64,000 nt of DNA from NCBI RefSeq assembly GCF_003205835.1, contig NZ_CP029773.1, positions 3,752,501-3,816,500 on the forward strand, written 5' to 3'. Under the pieces are notes generated by a model. That model had not been told where the DNA came from. It made no database searches and saw nothing but the letters and a program-made list of their open reading frames with translations. This DNA is from Stenotrophomonas maltophilia. GTDB taxonomy: Bacteria; Pseudomonadota; Gammaproteobacteria; Xanthomonadales; Xanthomonadaceae. A program made the position numbers and the translations under genes. Shown piece after piece: positions 47,519 to 56,566 of this stretch (within the stretch, counting starts at the first letter, position 1; each line of letters begins with the position of its first letter).

Positions 47519-49681
47519 CTATGCGGCAGCATCCTTTACGCCCTGCCCCCTGCGCGCCGACGCCTCCGCAATCGCCACACCGGGTGGATTGAGATAACAG
47601 GTGCGCCAGCGCAGATAGCCCCACTGCCAGTAATACTCGCGACCAGTCAGCTGCAGTACTTCCTCATAGTTCTCCGGATGCTCGCGCCAGGCTGTCAGCT
47701 CCTCCAGTTCCTGTACCGACATCGCCAGCGGCACCCGTGGCTGGAACAGCTGCCCGGCCCGTTGCATGCGCTCCCGCTCCTGCCGGTGGGCCAGCTCGAT
47801 CGCATCCAACTCCTGCATCCGCTGCCGGTAGGAATCGCGTTCCCGCTGCTGCACATGCAGCCACTCGTCATCGTCCAACCCGAACGGCTTGAACCAAGCC
47901 CGCGAGTCGTGCACATAGCCATCCAGAAACGTTGCCACAGCCTGCGGTGGTGCCTGCTGCGATTCCCAGATCTGCTCGATATGCCCATCCAGCCACTGCT
48001 GTTCCTTCTGGCCACGCAGCTTTGCCTGCACGAAATCAAACGCCGGAATGCTGTTGTACGGGGGCGGCGTAGCCATGCCGTGGTGCGAGGTGACAACGGT
48101 GCTGCGCACTCGCCGCGTTGCGTTGTTGTAGCGCATGCCCCATACCTCCTGGGCCAGCTCGGTGTTGCCACCACGCAGGTCCGCGCGGTCCTGCGCCGAC
48201 GCGCGCTGGAAACCCGGCAGCGCGGCGAAGTCGTCCAGATGCTGGCGCCGCCACAACAGATACTGGCGGTAGTGCGCATACATCAGCGCCGCCGTGCGAT
48301 TGGCTCTGGATGCGGGATTCACAGCCGGCAGGAATGGCGCCATCGCCTGCAGATAGGCGTTGTAGTGCTGGCGCAGTTTCGGGGAAATCTCGAACTGGCT
48401 CTGCAATTCCACTCGTGCCTTCTCGATGGGCAACAGCGGCACGCCTGCCGCCAGCGCATGCCGATACATGTCGCACAGCGGAATCTGTGAAAGCTTGTCG
48501 GCGTCCTTCGGCGAACGCCCCTGCTCACCGGGCGTGTAGCCGCCGCCCACATCCGAATGCACCCCGGGGTAGATGATCTGCTCGCAGTTCGCGCCATCCA
48601 CCAGATCCACCGGGAACGAGCCGCGTACTTCATGCGCGGCCACCATATGCACGCAGCGGCGCACATCGGCGGGAATGCGCAGGTCTTCGGCCGACGCCCA
48701 ACCACCGTGGCCGTCGAACACCGACTCAAAGAAGCTCTGCGCGGCACCTACCGAAGCGACCGTATCGAACAAGCCCACAAAATCGATCTGCACCGGAATG
48801 CCACACAGACGCAGCGGCCCGGGACCGGGGTCGCAGGCATCGCCGAGCCAGTTGCAGAATACGCGCGCCTCGGTAGCGCCACGCGAGAAGCCGAATACCG
48901 ATATACGGATGCGGTCTACCCGGGGATTCTGCTTCTGGAACGGCGCCACCTTCTTTCCCAGAAAGGCGCGCCGTTCCTGCAAGACCGCGCGGCGGGAAGT
49001 ATGGTCGGCGACTGCCAGATGAGTTCCGCGCACCCGTTGCAACGCGCCGACCATATTCCAGAAGCCGCCGCTGAGCGAGTTGCGCAGGTCGAGCTCTTTC
49101 TCGCCCTGGTTGACAGCCAGATAGTTGGAAAGCGGCATTCGTGCTGCCTGCGCCAGACGCTCCACGTCCTGAAGGCTCAGGCGGAGATCGGCGCTCATTT
49201 TCCGCGCGACAGGGACGGCAGAGTCGAAGCCCATCGCCTTTGTCACCGTAGATTCTGCGAAATGAGTCAGAAGATGGTCCTGGACCTGCATCAGCATCCA
49301 GTTCACGCGTCCCTCGCCGCCCCAGCCGGCTGCCGCGCCAGCACGAGCGTGCCAGCCAGTGCCGGTGTCGCCAATCTCCTTTAGCGCCTCAGTGCCTACG
49401 CCCTGAATGTAGCTAGAAAACTGGCTGCGGCGAACTCCTGTGCCCGGCAAAATCCCTCGATCAAATACATCGAATAAACGTGAAACATTGGACTGAGTGA
49501 AGTCGCCGCGCCTTAACGAGTCCAAACGGTGGTTACGCGTGCCGTCGAAGAAGCAGCCGATAAAGATATCAATGCCACATGGTGAAATCATGCCAACCGA
49601 TGATCCAGCACATCGAGCCTTCTCACGCACACTAAGACCTATTGAATCCTCGCCCAACGGCGCCGAAGAACTTACTCTCAT
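47519..49681 (-). CDS. Tle1-type (DUF2235) phospholipase, type VI effector, full length
   Basis: A 720-residue protein with a DUF2235 alpha/beta-hydrolase region. It opens with FIGCFFDGTRNH, has the nucleophile motif GFSRG (Ser about 266), a candidate Asp in GLFDTVAS (about 306) and His in HSDVGGG (about 375). The C-terminal 300 residues are helical and may carry a membrane-binding part. No signal peptide, as expected for cargo loaded on VgrG. Tle1 proteins are phospholipases A2 that attack rival membranes. It starts five bases after the immunity gene at 49687, with GAGAGGAA as ribosome site. It is the only complete effector copy in the array. Confidence 0.85.
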   Translation of the reverse strand: MRVSSSAPLGEDSIGLSVREKARCAGSSVGMISPCGIDIFIGCFFDGTRNHRLDSLRRGDFTQSNVSRLFDVFDRGILPGTGVRRSQFSSYIQGVGTEALKEIGDTGTGWHARAGAAAGWGGEGRVNWMLMQVQDHLLTHFAESTVTKAMGFDSAVPVARKMSADLRLSLQDVERLAQAARMPLSNYLAVNQGEKELDLRNSLSGGFWNMVGALQRVRGTHLAVADHTSRRAVLQERRAFLGKKVAPFQKQNPRVDRIRISVFGFSRGATEARVFCNWLGDACDPGPGPLRLCGIPVQIDFVGLFDTVASVGAAQSFFESVFDGHGGWASAEDLRIPADVRRCVHMVAAHEVRGSFPVDLVDGANCEQIIYPGVHSDVGGGYTPGEQGRSPKDADKLSQIPLCDMYRHALAAGVPLLPIEKARVELQSQFEISPKLRQHYNAYLQAMAPFLPAVNPASRANRTAALMYAHYRQYLLWRRQHLDDFAALPGFQRASAQDRADLRGGNTELAQEVWGMRYNNATRRVRSTVVTSHHGMATPPPYNSIPAFDFVQAKLRGQKEQQWLDGHIEQIWESQQAPPQAVATFLDGYVHDSRAWFKPFGLDDDEWLHVQQRERDSYRQRMQELDAIELAHRQERERMQRAGQLFQPRVPLAMSVQELEELTAWREHPENYEEVLQLTGREYYWQWGYLRWRTCYLNPPGVAIAEASARRGQGVKDAAA

Positions 49682-49686
49682 TATTG

Positions 49687-50304
49687 CTATTCCTCTCCAT
49701 CCGACTCAATGAGAAATCGAGAAATCCTTTCAGGATCACGCTCAAGCTCCGCGTGATCAATGTCGTAGGCAAACTTTGGATAGCCTGGAAAATAGGGTGT
49801 TGCAACCACCCTAACTTGATCGTTCGGGAAGTACATGAAATAGATGAAGCCATCAAGAAAAGGTCGATACCGTGCCACAGGAACATCCCGCTCAACATAG
49901 CTACGGGGATCCTTGATAAACATGCTGCTAGTGCGGTAGGCCACCGTCACCTTCAGTCCAGGATGCCAGAGACGAGGCAGAGTCACGCAGCAGGTTGCAG
50001 CATTCCCACTCGCTCGTGGCTCCATTCCACCCGCCCAAGCGTTGTTGATGTAAACCGTCCCCAACCCGTCATCCGAGTAGTTTGACACGCCAATTGTCAA
50101 TGACATCTCCGGTGGAGCATCAGTAATGTCATGACCAGTGTCGGGCTCAATAATGCGTTGCTTCGGAGGACCGGGCGGTGGTGGGCCAATTCTGAAATTC
50201 ATGAATTTGAGCACCAGGCCAGCAAAGGCACATAACGCCAGCCCGATCAGAGCAATCCTGACAAAAACCTTCTTCACCACCGCCATTCGCTCAACGCCCT
50301 TCAT
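49687..50304 (-). CDS. DUF3304 immunity-type protein, copy 2
   Basis: A 205-residue protein with an N-terminal membrane anchor (about 11-31, VFVRIALIGLALCAFAGLVL) and a periplasmic domain with the DUF3304 hallmark CCVTLPRLWHPGLKVTVAYR. Placed directly before a Tle1 gene, it most likely neutralises that effector in the periplasm (inference). AAGGGGG precedes ATG 50304. It is closely similar to copy 1 at 51441. Its start follows the stop of the truncated effector with no gap. Confidence 0.75.
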   Translation of the reverse strand: MKGVERMAVVKKVFVRIALIGLALCAFAGLVLKFMNFRIGPPPPGPPKQRIIEPDTGHDITDAPPEMSLTIGVSNYSDDGLGTVYINNAWAGGMEPRASGNAATCCVTLPRLWHPGLKVTVAYRTSSMFIKDPRSYVERDVPVARYRPFLDGFIYFMYFPNDQVRVVATPYFPGYPKFAYDIDHAELERDPERISRFLIESDGEE

Positions 50305-51444
50305 TCAAATGCCCCCTTGGCTACGGCTGTGGTAGATGATCTGCCCGCAGTTCCCGCCATCCACCAGGTCCACCGGGAACGAGTCACGCACATCATGTGC
50401 GGCGACCATATGGACACAGCGGCGCACATCGGCGGGGTTGCGCAGGTCTTCGGCTTCCGCGCAGCCGCCGTGACCATCGAATACCAACTCAAAGAAGCTG
50501 TGCGCAGCACCGACCGACGCCACCGTATCGAACAGCCCCATGAAATCGATCTGCACCGGAATGCCACACAGCCGCAGCGGTCCGGGACCGGGGTCACAGG
50601 CGTCGCCGAGCCAGTTACAGAATACGCGCGCCTCGGTGGCGCCTCGCGAGAAGCCAAACACCGAAATGCGGATGCGGTCCACCCGGGGATTCTGCTTCTG
50701 GAATGGAGCCACCTTCTTTTCCAGAAAGGCGCGCCGTTCCTGCAACACCGCACGGCGCGCCGTGTGATCGGCGCGCGCGAGATGGGTGCCACGCACCCGC
50801 TGCAACGCGCCGACCATATTCCAGAAGCCGCCGCTGAGCGAGTTGCGCAGGTCGAGCTCTTTCTCGCCCTGGTTGACAGCCAGATAGTTGGACAGCGGCA
50901 TTCGTGCTGCCTGCGCCAGACGCTCCACGTCCTGAAGGCTCAGGCGGAGATCGGCGCTCATTTTCCGCGCGACAGGGGCAGTGGAATCGAAGCCCATGGC
51001 GGTGGTGACTGTGGTCTCCGCGAAATGGGTCAAGAGGTGGTCCTGGACCTTCAGCAGCATCCAGTTCACCCGACCCTCGCCACCCCAGCCGGCTGCCGCG
51101 CCGGCACGAGCATGCCAGCCGGTGCCGGTATCGCCGATTTCTTTAAGTGCCTCAGTTCCTACGCCTTGGATATAGCTCGCAAAGCGAGCTGCTCGCGCAC
51201 CGGGACTTGAACCCTGATCGCGATCATAGACATCAAAAAGTCGTGCGATGTTTGATTCCGTCTTATCTTGTCGACGGTGAGAGTCCAACTTGTGGTTTCG
51301 CGTTCCATCGAAAAAGCAGCCAAGAAAGACATCGGTACCACAATCTGAGGGTGAGCCGGAGCTCGCTCCAGCATTGCGAGCTGCTTCGCGATCATTCAAC
51401 CTGGTCAAATGCTCAGAAGCTGGAGAAGATACCGCCACCCTCAT
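50305..51444 (-). pseudogene. Tle1-type effector gene, truncated after 371 family residues
   Basis: A 379-residue frame nearly identical to the first 371 residues of the full effector from about residue 85 on, with a more divergent N-terminus. It keeps GFSRG and GLFDTVAS but ends after QIIY with the unrelated tail HSRSQGGI, just before the catalytic His segment HSDVGGG. The protein should lack activity. ATG 51444 overlaps the stop of immunity copy 1 (ATGA), showing the original immunity-effector coupling. The tail is read from the ribosome-site region of immunity copy 2. Confidence 0.85.
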
Positions 51445-52067
51445 TGGTCCACCTCATTGGGCAAAGTCTGCAATAGGAACTGCGTGACTCTCTCTTCGTC
51501 GCGCTCACGGCTAGCGAACTCTATGTCGTATTGGAATTTCGGATAGCCAGGAAAATACGGCGTCGCGACCACTCGCACCTGGTCATCCGGGAAGTACATG
51601 AAATAGATGAACCCATCAAGAAACGGCTTATAGCGCGCAACGAGGACGTCTTTCTCAACATAGCTTTGAGGATCCTTGAGAAACATGCTGCTGGTACGGT
51701 AGGCCACCGTCACCTTCAACCCCGGATGCCAGAGGCGTGGCAACGTCACACAGCAGGTGGCAGCATTACCACTCGATCGCGGCTCCATCCCCCCCGCCCA
51801 AGCATCGTTGATGTAGACCCTACCCAACCCATCATCCGAGTAGTTCGCCACACCAATCATCAGATGCATCTCTGGCGGCGCATCGGTAATGTCGTGGCCG
51901 GACGCGTAGTCAATGATGCGCGGCTTCGGGGGAGCTGGCGGTGGTGGACCAATCCTGAAGTCCATGACCTTCAGCACCAAGCCAGTCAAGGCAAACAGCG
52001 CCAGCCCGATCAGAGCAGTCCTGACAAACACCTTCTTCAGCAGAGCCATTCGCTCGACACCGTTCAT
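51441..52067 (-). CDS. DUF3304 immunity-type protein, copy 1
   Basis: A 208-residue protein with the same design as copy 2: N-terminal anchor (about 11-31), then YSDDGLGRVYINDAWAGGME and the CCVTLPRLWHPGLKV motif. Its partner effector downstream is truncated, so it may now be an orphan immunity protein that still protects against sibling or foreign Tle1 toxins. It starts at ATG 52067 directly after the stop of an effector fragment. Confidence 0.75.
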   Translation of the reverse strand: MNGVERMALLKKVFVRTALIGLALFALTGLVLKVMDFRIGPPPPAPPKPRIIDYASGHDITDAPPEMHLMIGVANYSDDGLGRVYINDAWAGGMEPRSSGNAATCCVTLPRLWHPGLKVTVAYRTSSMFLKDPQSYVEKDVLVARYKPFLDGFIYFMYFPDDQVRVVATPYFPGYPKFQYDIEFASRERDEERVTQFLLQTLPNEVDQ

Positions 52068-52226
52068 TCAAACGCACCCTCGAATGCGGGACATTCTGGG
52101 GTAGATGATCTGCTCACAGTTCGCGCCGTCCACCAGGTCCACCGGGAACGAACCACGCACCTCATGTGCGGCCACCATGTGCACGCAGCGGCGCACATCG
52201 GCGGGAATGCGCAGGTCTTCGGCTGC
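52068..52226 (-). pseudogene. Tle1-type effector fragment
   Basis: About 45 codons matching residues 331-371 of the full effector (AEDLRIPADVRRCVHMVAAH to QIIY), then a tail PRMSRIRGCV and stop. The upstream part has been lost up to the DUF4123 gene. The break at its 3' side is at the same residue as in the truncated copy at 50305. Confidence 0.85.
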
Positions 52227-52239
52227 CACCCGGCTCCGT

Positions 52240-53055
52240 TCATGGCATCTCATCATCGCCATGGCGGGCGCTCCAGCAGGCAACGGCCTTGATCGTCATC
52301 CGATGTGCCAGCGCAGGATGGTCGATGCCTCGGCGTGCCAGACGTCCCAGCACGTGCTCCGCACAGCGATGCACCTGCGAGGGCGGCATGTCCTCCGGCC
52401 GCAGCGCGGGCCGCTGCAGAATGAAGCGCGTGATGGCATCGGCCTGGCTTCCGCTCCGTAATGCGGTTTCCTGAGCCGCAGTGAACGTCAGTGGTCTTGC
52501 GTCCGCATCGAACTGCGTCTCGCCCTTGCCGGTCACGCACATCCAATCTCCGATGCGGGTAGGCAGGTGCCAGTCGTGCAGACCAGCCAGCACGCGTATC
52601 CGCTGTGCTTCGTCCAACGCATCCAGCAGGCGGGAGGCGGTGCGCCCATCGGCCCAGCGCAACAACCACGGCTGGCCGGTGCTGGAACAGCCCTCCCAGA
52701 TCCGCCGTAGATGCTCGGCCAATGCGTTCGGGTTGGCGGTGCTGCGCAGCACCGACAGCATCGGCGCGCCGCGGCTCAGGTCCAGCAGCGCCTGCCAAAA
52801 CCGTTCGCGTGCTCCGGCTTTGTCCGGCAGGGCAACCAGGCACGGCGACAACCGGTCCAATCCATTGCCGGCATAGCGATGCGTGAACAGCGGCTCCATT
52901 TCTGCGGTCAGCACGCGCAGCTGCGTCCAGGCATCTGGCGCGAATGCCATGTCCAGCAGCGCACAGGCGGGCCGCGCGTCCGCGCGCCGATCGCCGGGGT
53001 TCTGCCACGGCAACCGGGAATGCCGCCACGGATCGATCCACGGGACGTCAGCCAT
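52240..53055 (-). CDS. DUF4123 type VI adaptor/chaperone
   Basis: A 271-residue cytoplasmic protein with the DUF4123 domain in its N-terminal half (CALLDMAFAPDAWTQLRVLT, WLLRWADGRTASRLLDAL). Such proteins (Tec/Tap) load effectors onto VgrG. It overlaps the vgrG stop by eight bases. The C-terminal 90 residues are probably specific for the cargo. Its intended cargo gene directly downstream is only a fragment, so it presumably serves the full-length Tle1 at 47519. Confidence 0.82.
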   Translation of the reverse strand: MADVPWIDPWRHSRLPWQNPGDRRADARPACALLDMAFAPDAWTQLRVLTAEMEPLFTHRYAGNGLDRLSPCLVALPDKAGARERFWQALLDLSRGAPMLSVLRSTANPNALAEHLRRIWEGCSSTGQPWLLRWADGRTASRLLDALDEAQRIRVLAGLHDWHLPTRIGDWMCVTGKGETQFDADARPLTFTAAQETALRSGSQADAITRFILQRPALRPEDMPPSQVHRCAEHVLGRLARRGIDHPALAHRMTIKAVACWSARHGDDEMP

Positions 53056-55657
53056 TCTTCGCAGACCAGGGCAGACCTGCCTGCATGGCTTTCTGCAGGC
53101 ACTCCACGCAGACCGTCTGCGCGAACTGCGGCAGCGGAAACAGCTCCTGCACTGGGCCAGTGAAGTGCCGTTCGCCGGTCTTGAAGGTCAGCGTGCCCGG
53201 GCAGCTCACGTGCAGGTTGCCGTCCTTCAAGGTAATTGCCGCGCCGCCCCCCGTCGCAATGTGCAGGGTGCCTCCCGCGGCCAGCTGCACCTCCCCTTGG
53301 CGACTGGCCGCCACCAGCCCGGCCCGCGCCTGCAGGTGCGCAGCGTCTGCCTGCGCCTGCATATCAAGCACCTGTTCGCCAGCCACCACACTCAACCCGG
53401 CACTCCCCGGATTGCGTGTCGCGCCAGCCAGCACGCCGATGGCCTGGCGGCACTGCCAACGCACGTGGCCGCCTGCGATCGCGCCCGAACTGGCGCCGCT
53501 GGCCAGCAGCGTGCTGTGCCCTGCCGCCAGCTGGATCGCCTGCCCGGCCACCTGGCAGATGCCTGATGGTGCCGACAGTCCCAGCACCGCAGACCCGGTT
53601 GCGGGGATGTCTTCGTCAGTACCCTGCAGCCGCTGCGATGCCGCCACGCTGTCGGCCAGGGTCTGCAGCACGCTCGCGCCATCGCCCTCGATGGCAGGGC
53701 CACGCAGCCGCACTATGCGCTGCTGCCGTGCAGCTTCGTCAAAGGTCTGCGCCAGCACGATGGTCTGCCGCAGCAGGGCCACCGGCGCAGCGCGCAAACC
53801 GGCCGGGGCGGACGCGGCGCGCTGCGTGCTGTCCAGCCAGAGGCCTGCCGTTGCACGCACGGCGCCCCACGCATCGCTGCGCAGTTCGAACCCACTTCCG
53901 CGCAGGCTGCCGCGGAAGTTGTGCTGCCGGTAACGCAGATGTCCCATGCTGAGTGCGCTGTGGCACTGCGTTGTGGCGAGTCGCACCTGCAGTTGGTCGT
54001 CGCTGTCATCAAACGCCAGACTGTTGCCGCCATCGCCGTCCCAACTCTGCGAGCTGATGCCCCACACGGCGCCTGCATTGCGCTGGGCCGGTTCGCCCGC
54101 GCCTACGGCATGCCAGCGCGGGGCGTTGCCACCGGCAAGGTTGTTCTGGGCGCTGCTGCCGGTATCACTGGACTGCGCGAGCGCTTCAGCGCGCGCCTCG
54201 CCACGGCCGTTGTAGAGCGCGCCAATCACGATGGGGCGGCAGAGGTCGCCGTTGATGAAATCCACCACCACCTCCTGGCCGACGCGGGGCAGGAACTGAC
54301 TGCCCACGCCAGGGCCGGCGAAGGTCTGGGCAACCCGCAGCCAGCCGCTGTCAGCCCTGCTGTCGGTGGCAAAGCCGAACCGCACGCGGATGCGCCCGTT
54401 GCTGTCCATGTACAGCGGTGCACCGTCATCACCGCCGAGCACGGTGGCCAGTTGTGGCCCGGGGGCCATCGACCGCTCTGCCCTGCCCTCCGGCGAACGT
54501 CGCCATCGACGGTCGAACGGCATGGCCTCGAAGCGGTTGGCATAGCCCAGCTTCAGCGCGCGGTCTGCGGGCACGATGTCGGGCAAAGCGTGCAGCGGCA
54601 GGTGCTGCTGCAGTTCGACAACGGCAGGCAGTTGATTGACCGCCGCGTGTTGCACCGCCGTAAGCAGCAACGCAGGCACCGCCCGCTGCCCGGGTTCTGG
54701 CAGCACCTCGAACGCGTAGCCGGGCTGGAAGTCCGGTTCGGTCCCCTCACCGGCCCAGCGCCGCTGCTCACACAGCGCTGCTTCGGTGTCGCGCATCACC
54801 TCGGCCAAGGCGTCGTGCGAGGTCTCCCACGCCGCGTGGCGGGCCGGCGAATAGTCCTCCAAGGGGCCACGGGCCACTGTGCGAACAGGCAGGCTGGCCG
54901 AAACCACCCGCAACGGATCGTCCAGGTCCGTCACGCGGGTCATGTGGGTCGGCACTACCCGCCAGGCTTCATGCAACAGTGCGATGCCCCCGCCATCCAG
55001 CACGCGCTGGCTCTGGTGAAGGCGCCGCGGCGGTGACAGCAGCGAGCATCGCGTGCTGTCGCCGAAGATCATCAGCGTGTGCCCGCCCGGTGCCTCGGGC
55101 AGCGTGCGGATGCACCAGCCCAGGCCTTCATCGGCCATCAACTGCTGCAGGAATGCCATGTCCGATTGGCGATACTGCACGCGGTAGCCCCGGCACCGAC
55201 GCTCCAGCGCATGGGCACTTCCGAGGTGCCAGGACCAATGCGCCAGGGGCGCATGCACCGAAAGTACCGTGTGGATGATGCTGGCCACATCCTCATCCTG
55301 GAAGACGCGGCTGTGGCGACTGTCATGCAGCCAAGCGGTCCAGTCGGCCAGGTGAACGCGGTACCGCACCAGACGGCCTGCGTAACCCAGGCGCTCGACG
55401 CTGCGGATCAGCCCGGCGCGGACAACCTCGGCGCCGTCCGGCTGGCGCGTGGTGATGCTTGCCGGTCGGGTCAGCCAGTCATCCAGGCTGTGCCCGCATG
55501 CCTCGCCCAGCAGATCAATCTGGCAGCGCAGGCCTTCGGACAACGACTCGCTGCCGTGCCAGCGCTCCACGATCAACCGCAGGGCGGTAGGACCGCAGAA
55601 TCGATGGACGCGCGACGACGCCTCGTAGGCGGCAACAAACGATGATGGGTGATCCAT
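53048..55657 (-). CDS. vgrG: Type VI secretion tip protein VgrG
   Basis: An 869-residue spike protein. N-terminal gp27-like domains (CQIDLLGEACGHSLDDWL, YRVQYRQSDMAFLQQLMADEGLGW), gp5-OB region (VRFGFATDSRADSGWLRVAQTFAG, FLPRVGQEVVVDFINGDLCRPIVIGALYNG), then a DUF2345 beta-helix extension (about 680-830). No enzyme domain is fused at the end. GAGGAA precedes ATG 55657. No core type VI genes are in this window, so it is an orphan vgrG island. Confidence 0.93.
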   Translation of the reverse strand: MDHPSSFVAAYEASSRVHRFCGPTALRLIVERWHGSESLSEGLRCQIDLLGEACGHSLDDWLTRPASITTRQPDGAEVVRAGLIRSVERLGYAGRLVRYRVHLADWTAWLHDSRHSRVFQDEDVASIIHTVLSVHAPLAHWSWHLGSAHALERRCRGYRVQYRQSDMAFLQQLMADEGLGWCIRTLPEAPGGHTLMIFGDSTRCSLLSPPRRLHQSQRVLDGGGIALLHEAWRVVPTHMTRVTDLDDPLRVVSASLPVRTVARGPLEDYSPARHAAWETSHDALAEVMRDTEAALCEQRRWAGEGTEPDFQPGYAFEVLPEPGQRAVPALLLTAVQHAAVNQLPAVVELQQHLPLHALPDIVPADRALKLGYANRFEAMPFDRRWRRSPEGRAERSMAPGPQLATVLGGDDGAPLYMDSNGRIRVRFGFATDSRADSGWLRVAQTFAGPGVGSQFLPRVGQEVVVDFINGDLCRPIVIGALYNGRGEARAEALAQSSDTGSSAQNNLAGGNAPRWHAVGAGEPAQRNAGAVWGISSQSWDGDGGNSLAFDDSDDQLQVRLATTQCHSALSMGHLRYRQHNFRGSLRGSGFELRSDAWGAVRATAGLWLDSTQRAASAPAGLRAAPVALLRQTIVLAQTFDEAARQQRIVRLRGPAIEGDGASVLQTLADSVAASQRLQGTDEDIPATGSAVLGLSAPSGICQVAGQAIQLAAGHSTLLASGASSGAIAGGHVRWQCRQAIGVLAGATRNPGSAGLSVVAGEQVLDMQAQADAAHLQARAGLVAASRQGEVQLAAGGTLHIATGGGAAITLKDGNLHVSCPGTLTFKTGERHFTGPVQELFPLPQFAQTVCVECLQKAMQAGLPWSAKNG

Positions 55658-55879
55658 GGCAGTTCCTCGACGAACACGGCACGCGAGGGCGCGCTTGTCT
55701 GTAGTCCAAGCCTTGGCGGATCAATGCGGAGGACGCAATCTGAAAAGTGTCTGAAAAGCGTCGAGGATCAATTTCTGCCCGGCACGACAGGCCTCAACGG
55801 CATCAACGTCAGGGCGTGCAGGCAATGCCTGACAGCCAGGGAGGCGGAATGCGACAAAGGATGCGCTGACCCACGACGA

Positions 55880-56296
55880 CTACTGCAGCGTTGCTCCGCC
55901 CCGGATCTTCTCAGCCCGCAACTGCTGTTGCGCGTGGCAGGTCAGCTCGCGTGCAGCCAGCAGCAGGCCTTCCATCGCATCCGAAGGTACGACCTGCAAC
56001 GGACCTCCGCGGGTACGCGCGATATGCACGGCGTACATCATCCGGGTCAGGATGGTGATACCTGCGACGGTATGCCTGATGCCGACCAGCGTGCCGGCCT
56101 CCGACGCTTTCAACCCGGCGCGTTGCGCAGCCTCTCCGGTGATGCGGTCGACGTCCATCTGGACCTTCAGGAGCGGCATCAGGCCATCGGGCCGGGACAG
56201 CGTGTCCTCGACACGCTGGGCGATATCGGCGGACAGCTGGCTGATCGATTCGCCGACCAGTTGATACAGATTCGGGTAGCGAGTGCGGTGTGACAT
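55880..56296 (-). CDS. Unknown small protein, paralogue of the protein encoded at 46708
   Basis: A 138-residue helical protein without signal or membrane segment. AGGAGG stands before ATG 56296 (MSHRTRYPNLYQLVGESI). It is homologous over its length to the product of 46708-47094. It lies upstream of vgrG on the same strand with a gap of about 220 bases. Function unknown; position suggests a link to the type VI island (inference). Confidence 0.7.
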   Translation of the reverse strand: MSHRTRYPNLYQLVGESISQLSADIAQRVEDTLSRPDGLMPLLKVQMDVDRITGEAAQRAGLKASEAGTLVGIRHTVAGITILTRMMYAVHIARTRGGPLQVVPSDAMEGLLLAARELTCHAQQQLRAEKIRGGATLQ

Positions 56297-56516
56297 GGCG
56301 GGCCTCCTGGCGGACGGCGGGTGATTCCGGCGCAGGCATCTGGCCATCTGCACGTCAGTCTGTCAGGAGGCAAATGCGGCAATGGCAGCGGGGATCACCG
56401 GAACCGTGAGCCGCGACACGCCCCCACAATCACGCGGCTCCCAGCCCGAACTGGCAGGAAGAGGCACTTCCGTGCTCCTTGCGACATTGAATCCACCCGA
56501 AGCCTCGCGGATGCAG

Positions 56517-56539
56517 TGCCGACCAAGGTCGGCGCCTAC
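56517..56539. repeat. GTAG-type palindrome, TGCCGACC variety
   Basis: TGCCGACCAAGGTCGGCGCC followed by TAC; reverse reading begins GTAGGCGCCGACC. It lies just after the stop of the kinase gene at 56567. Confidence 0.65.
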
Positions 56540-56566
56540 CGAAGCGGGTGTGTCGGCCGTCCGCGC

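Noticed and set aside
46708..56296. Complete type VI secretion system
   Set aside because: Only vgrG, adaptor, effector and immunity genes are seen; no tssA-M, hcp, clpV or PAAR gene is in the window.
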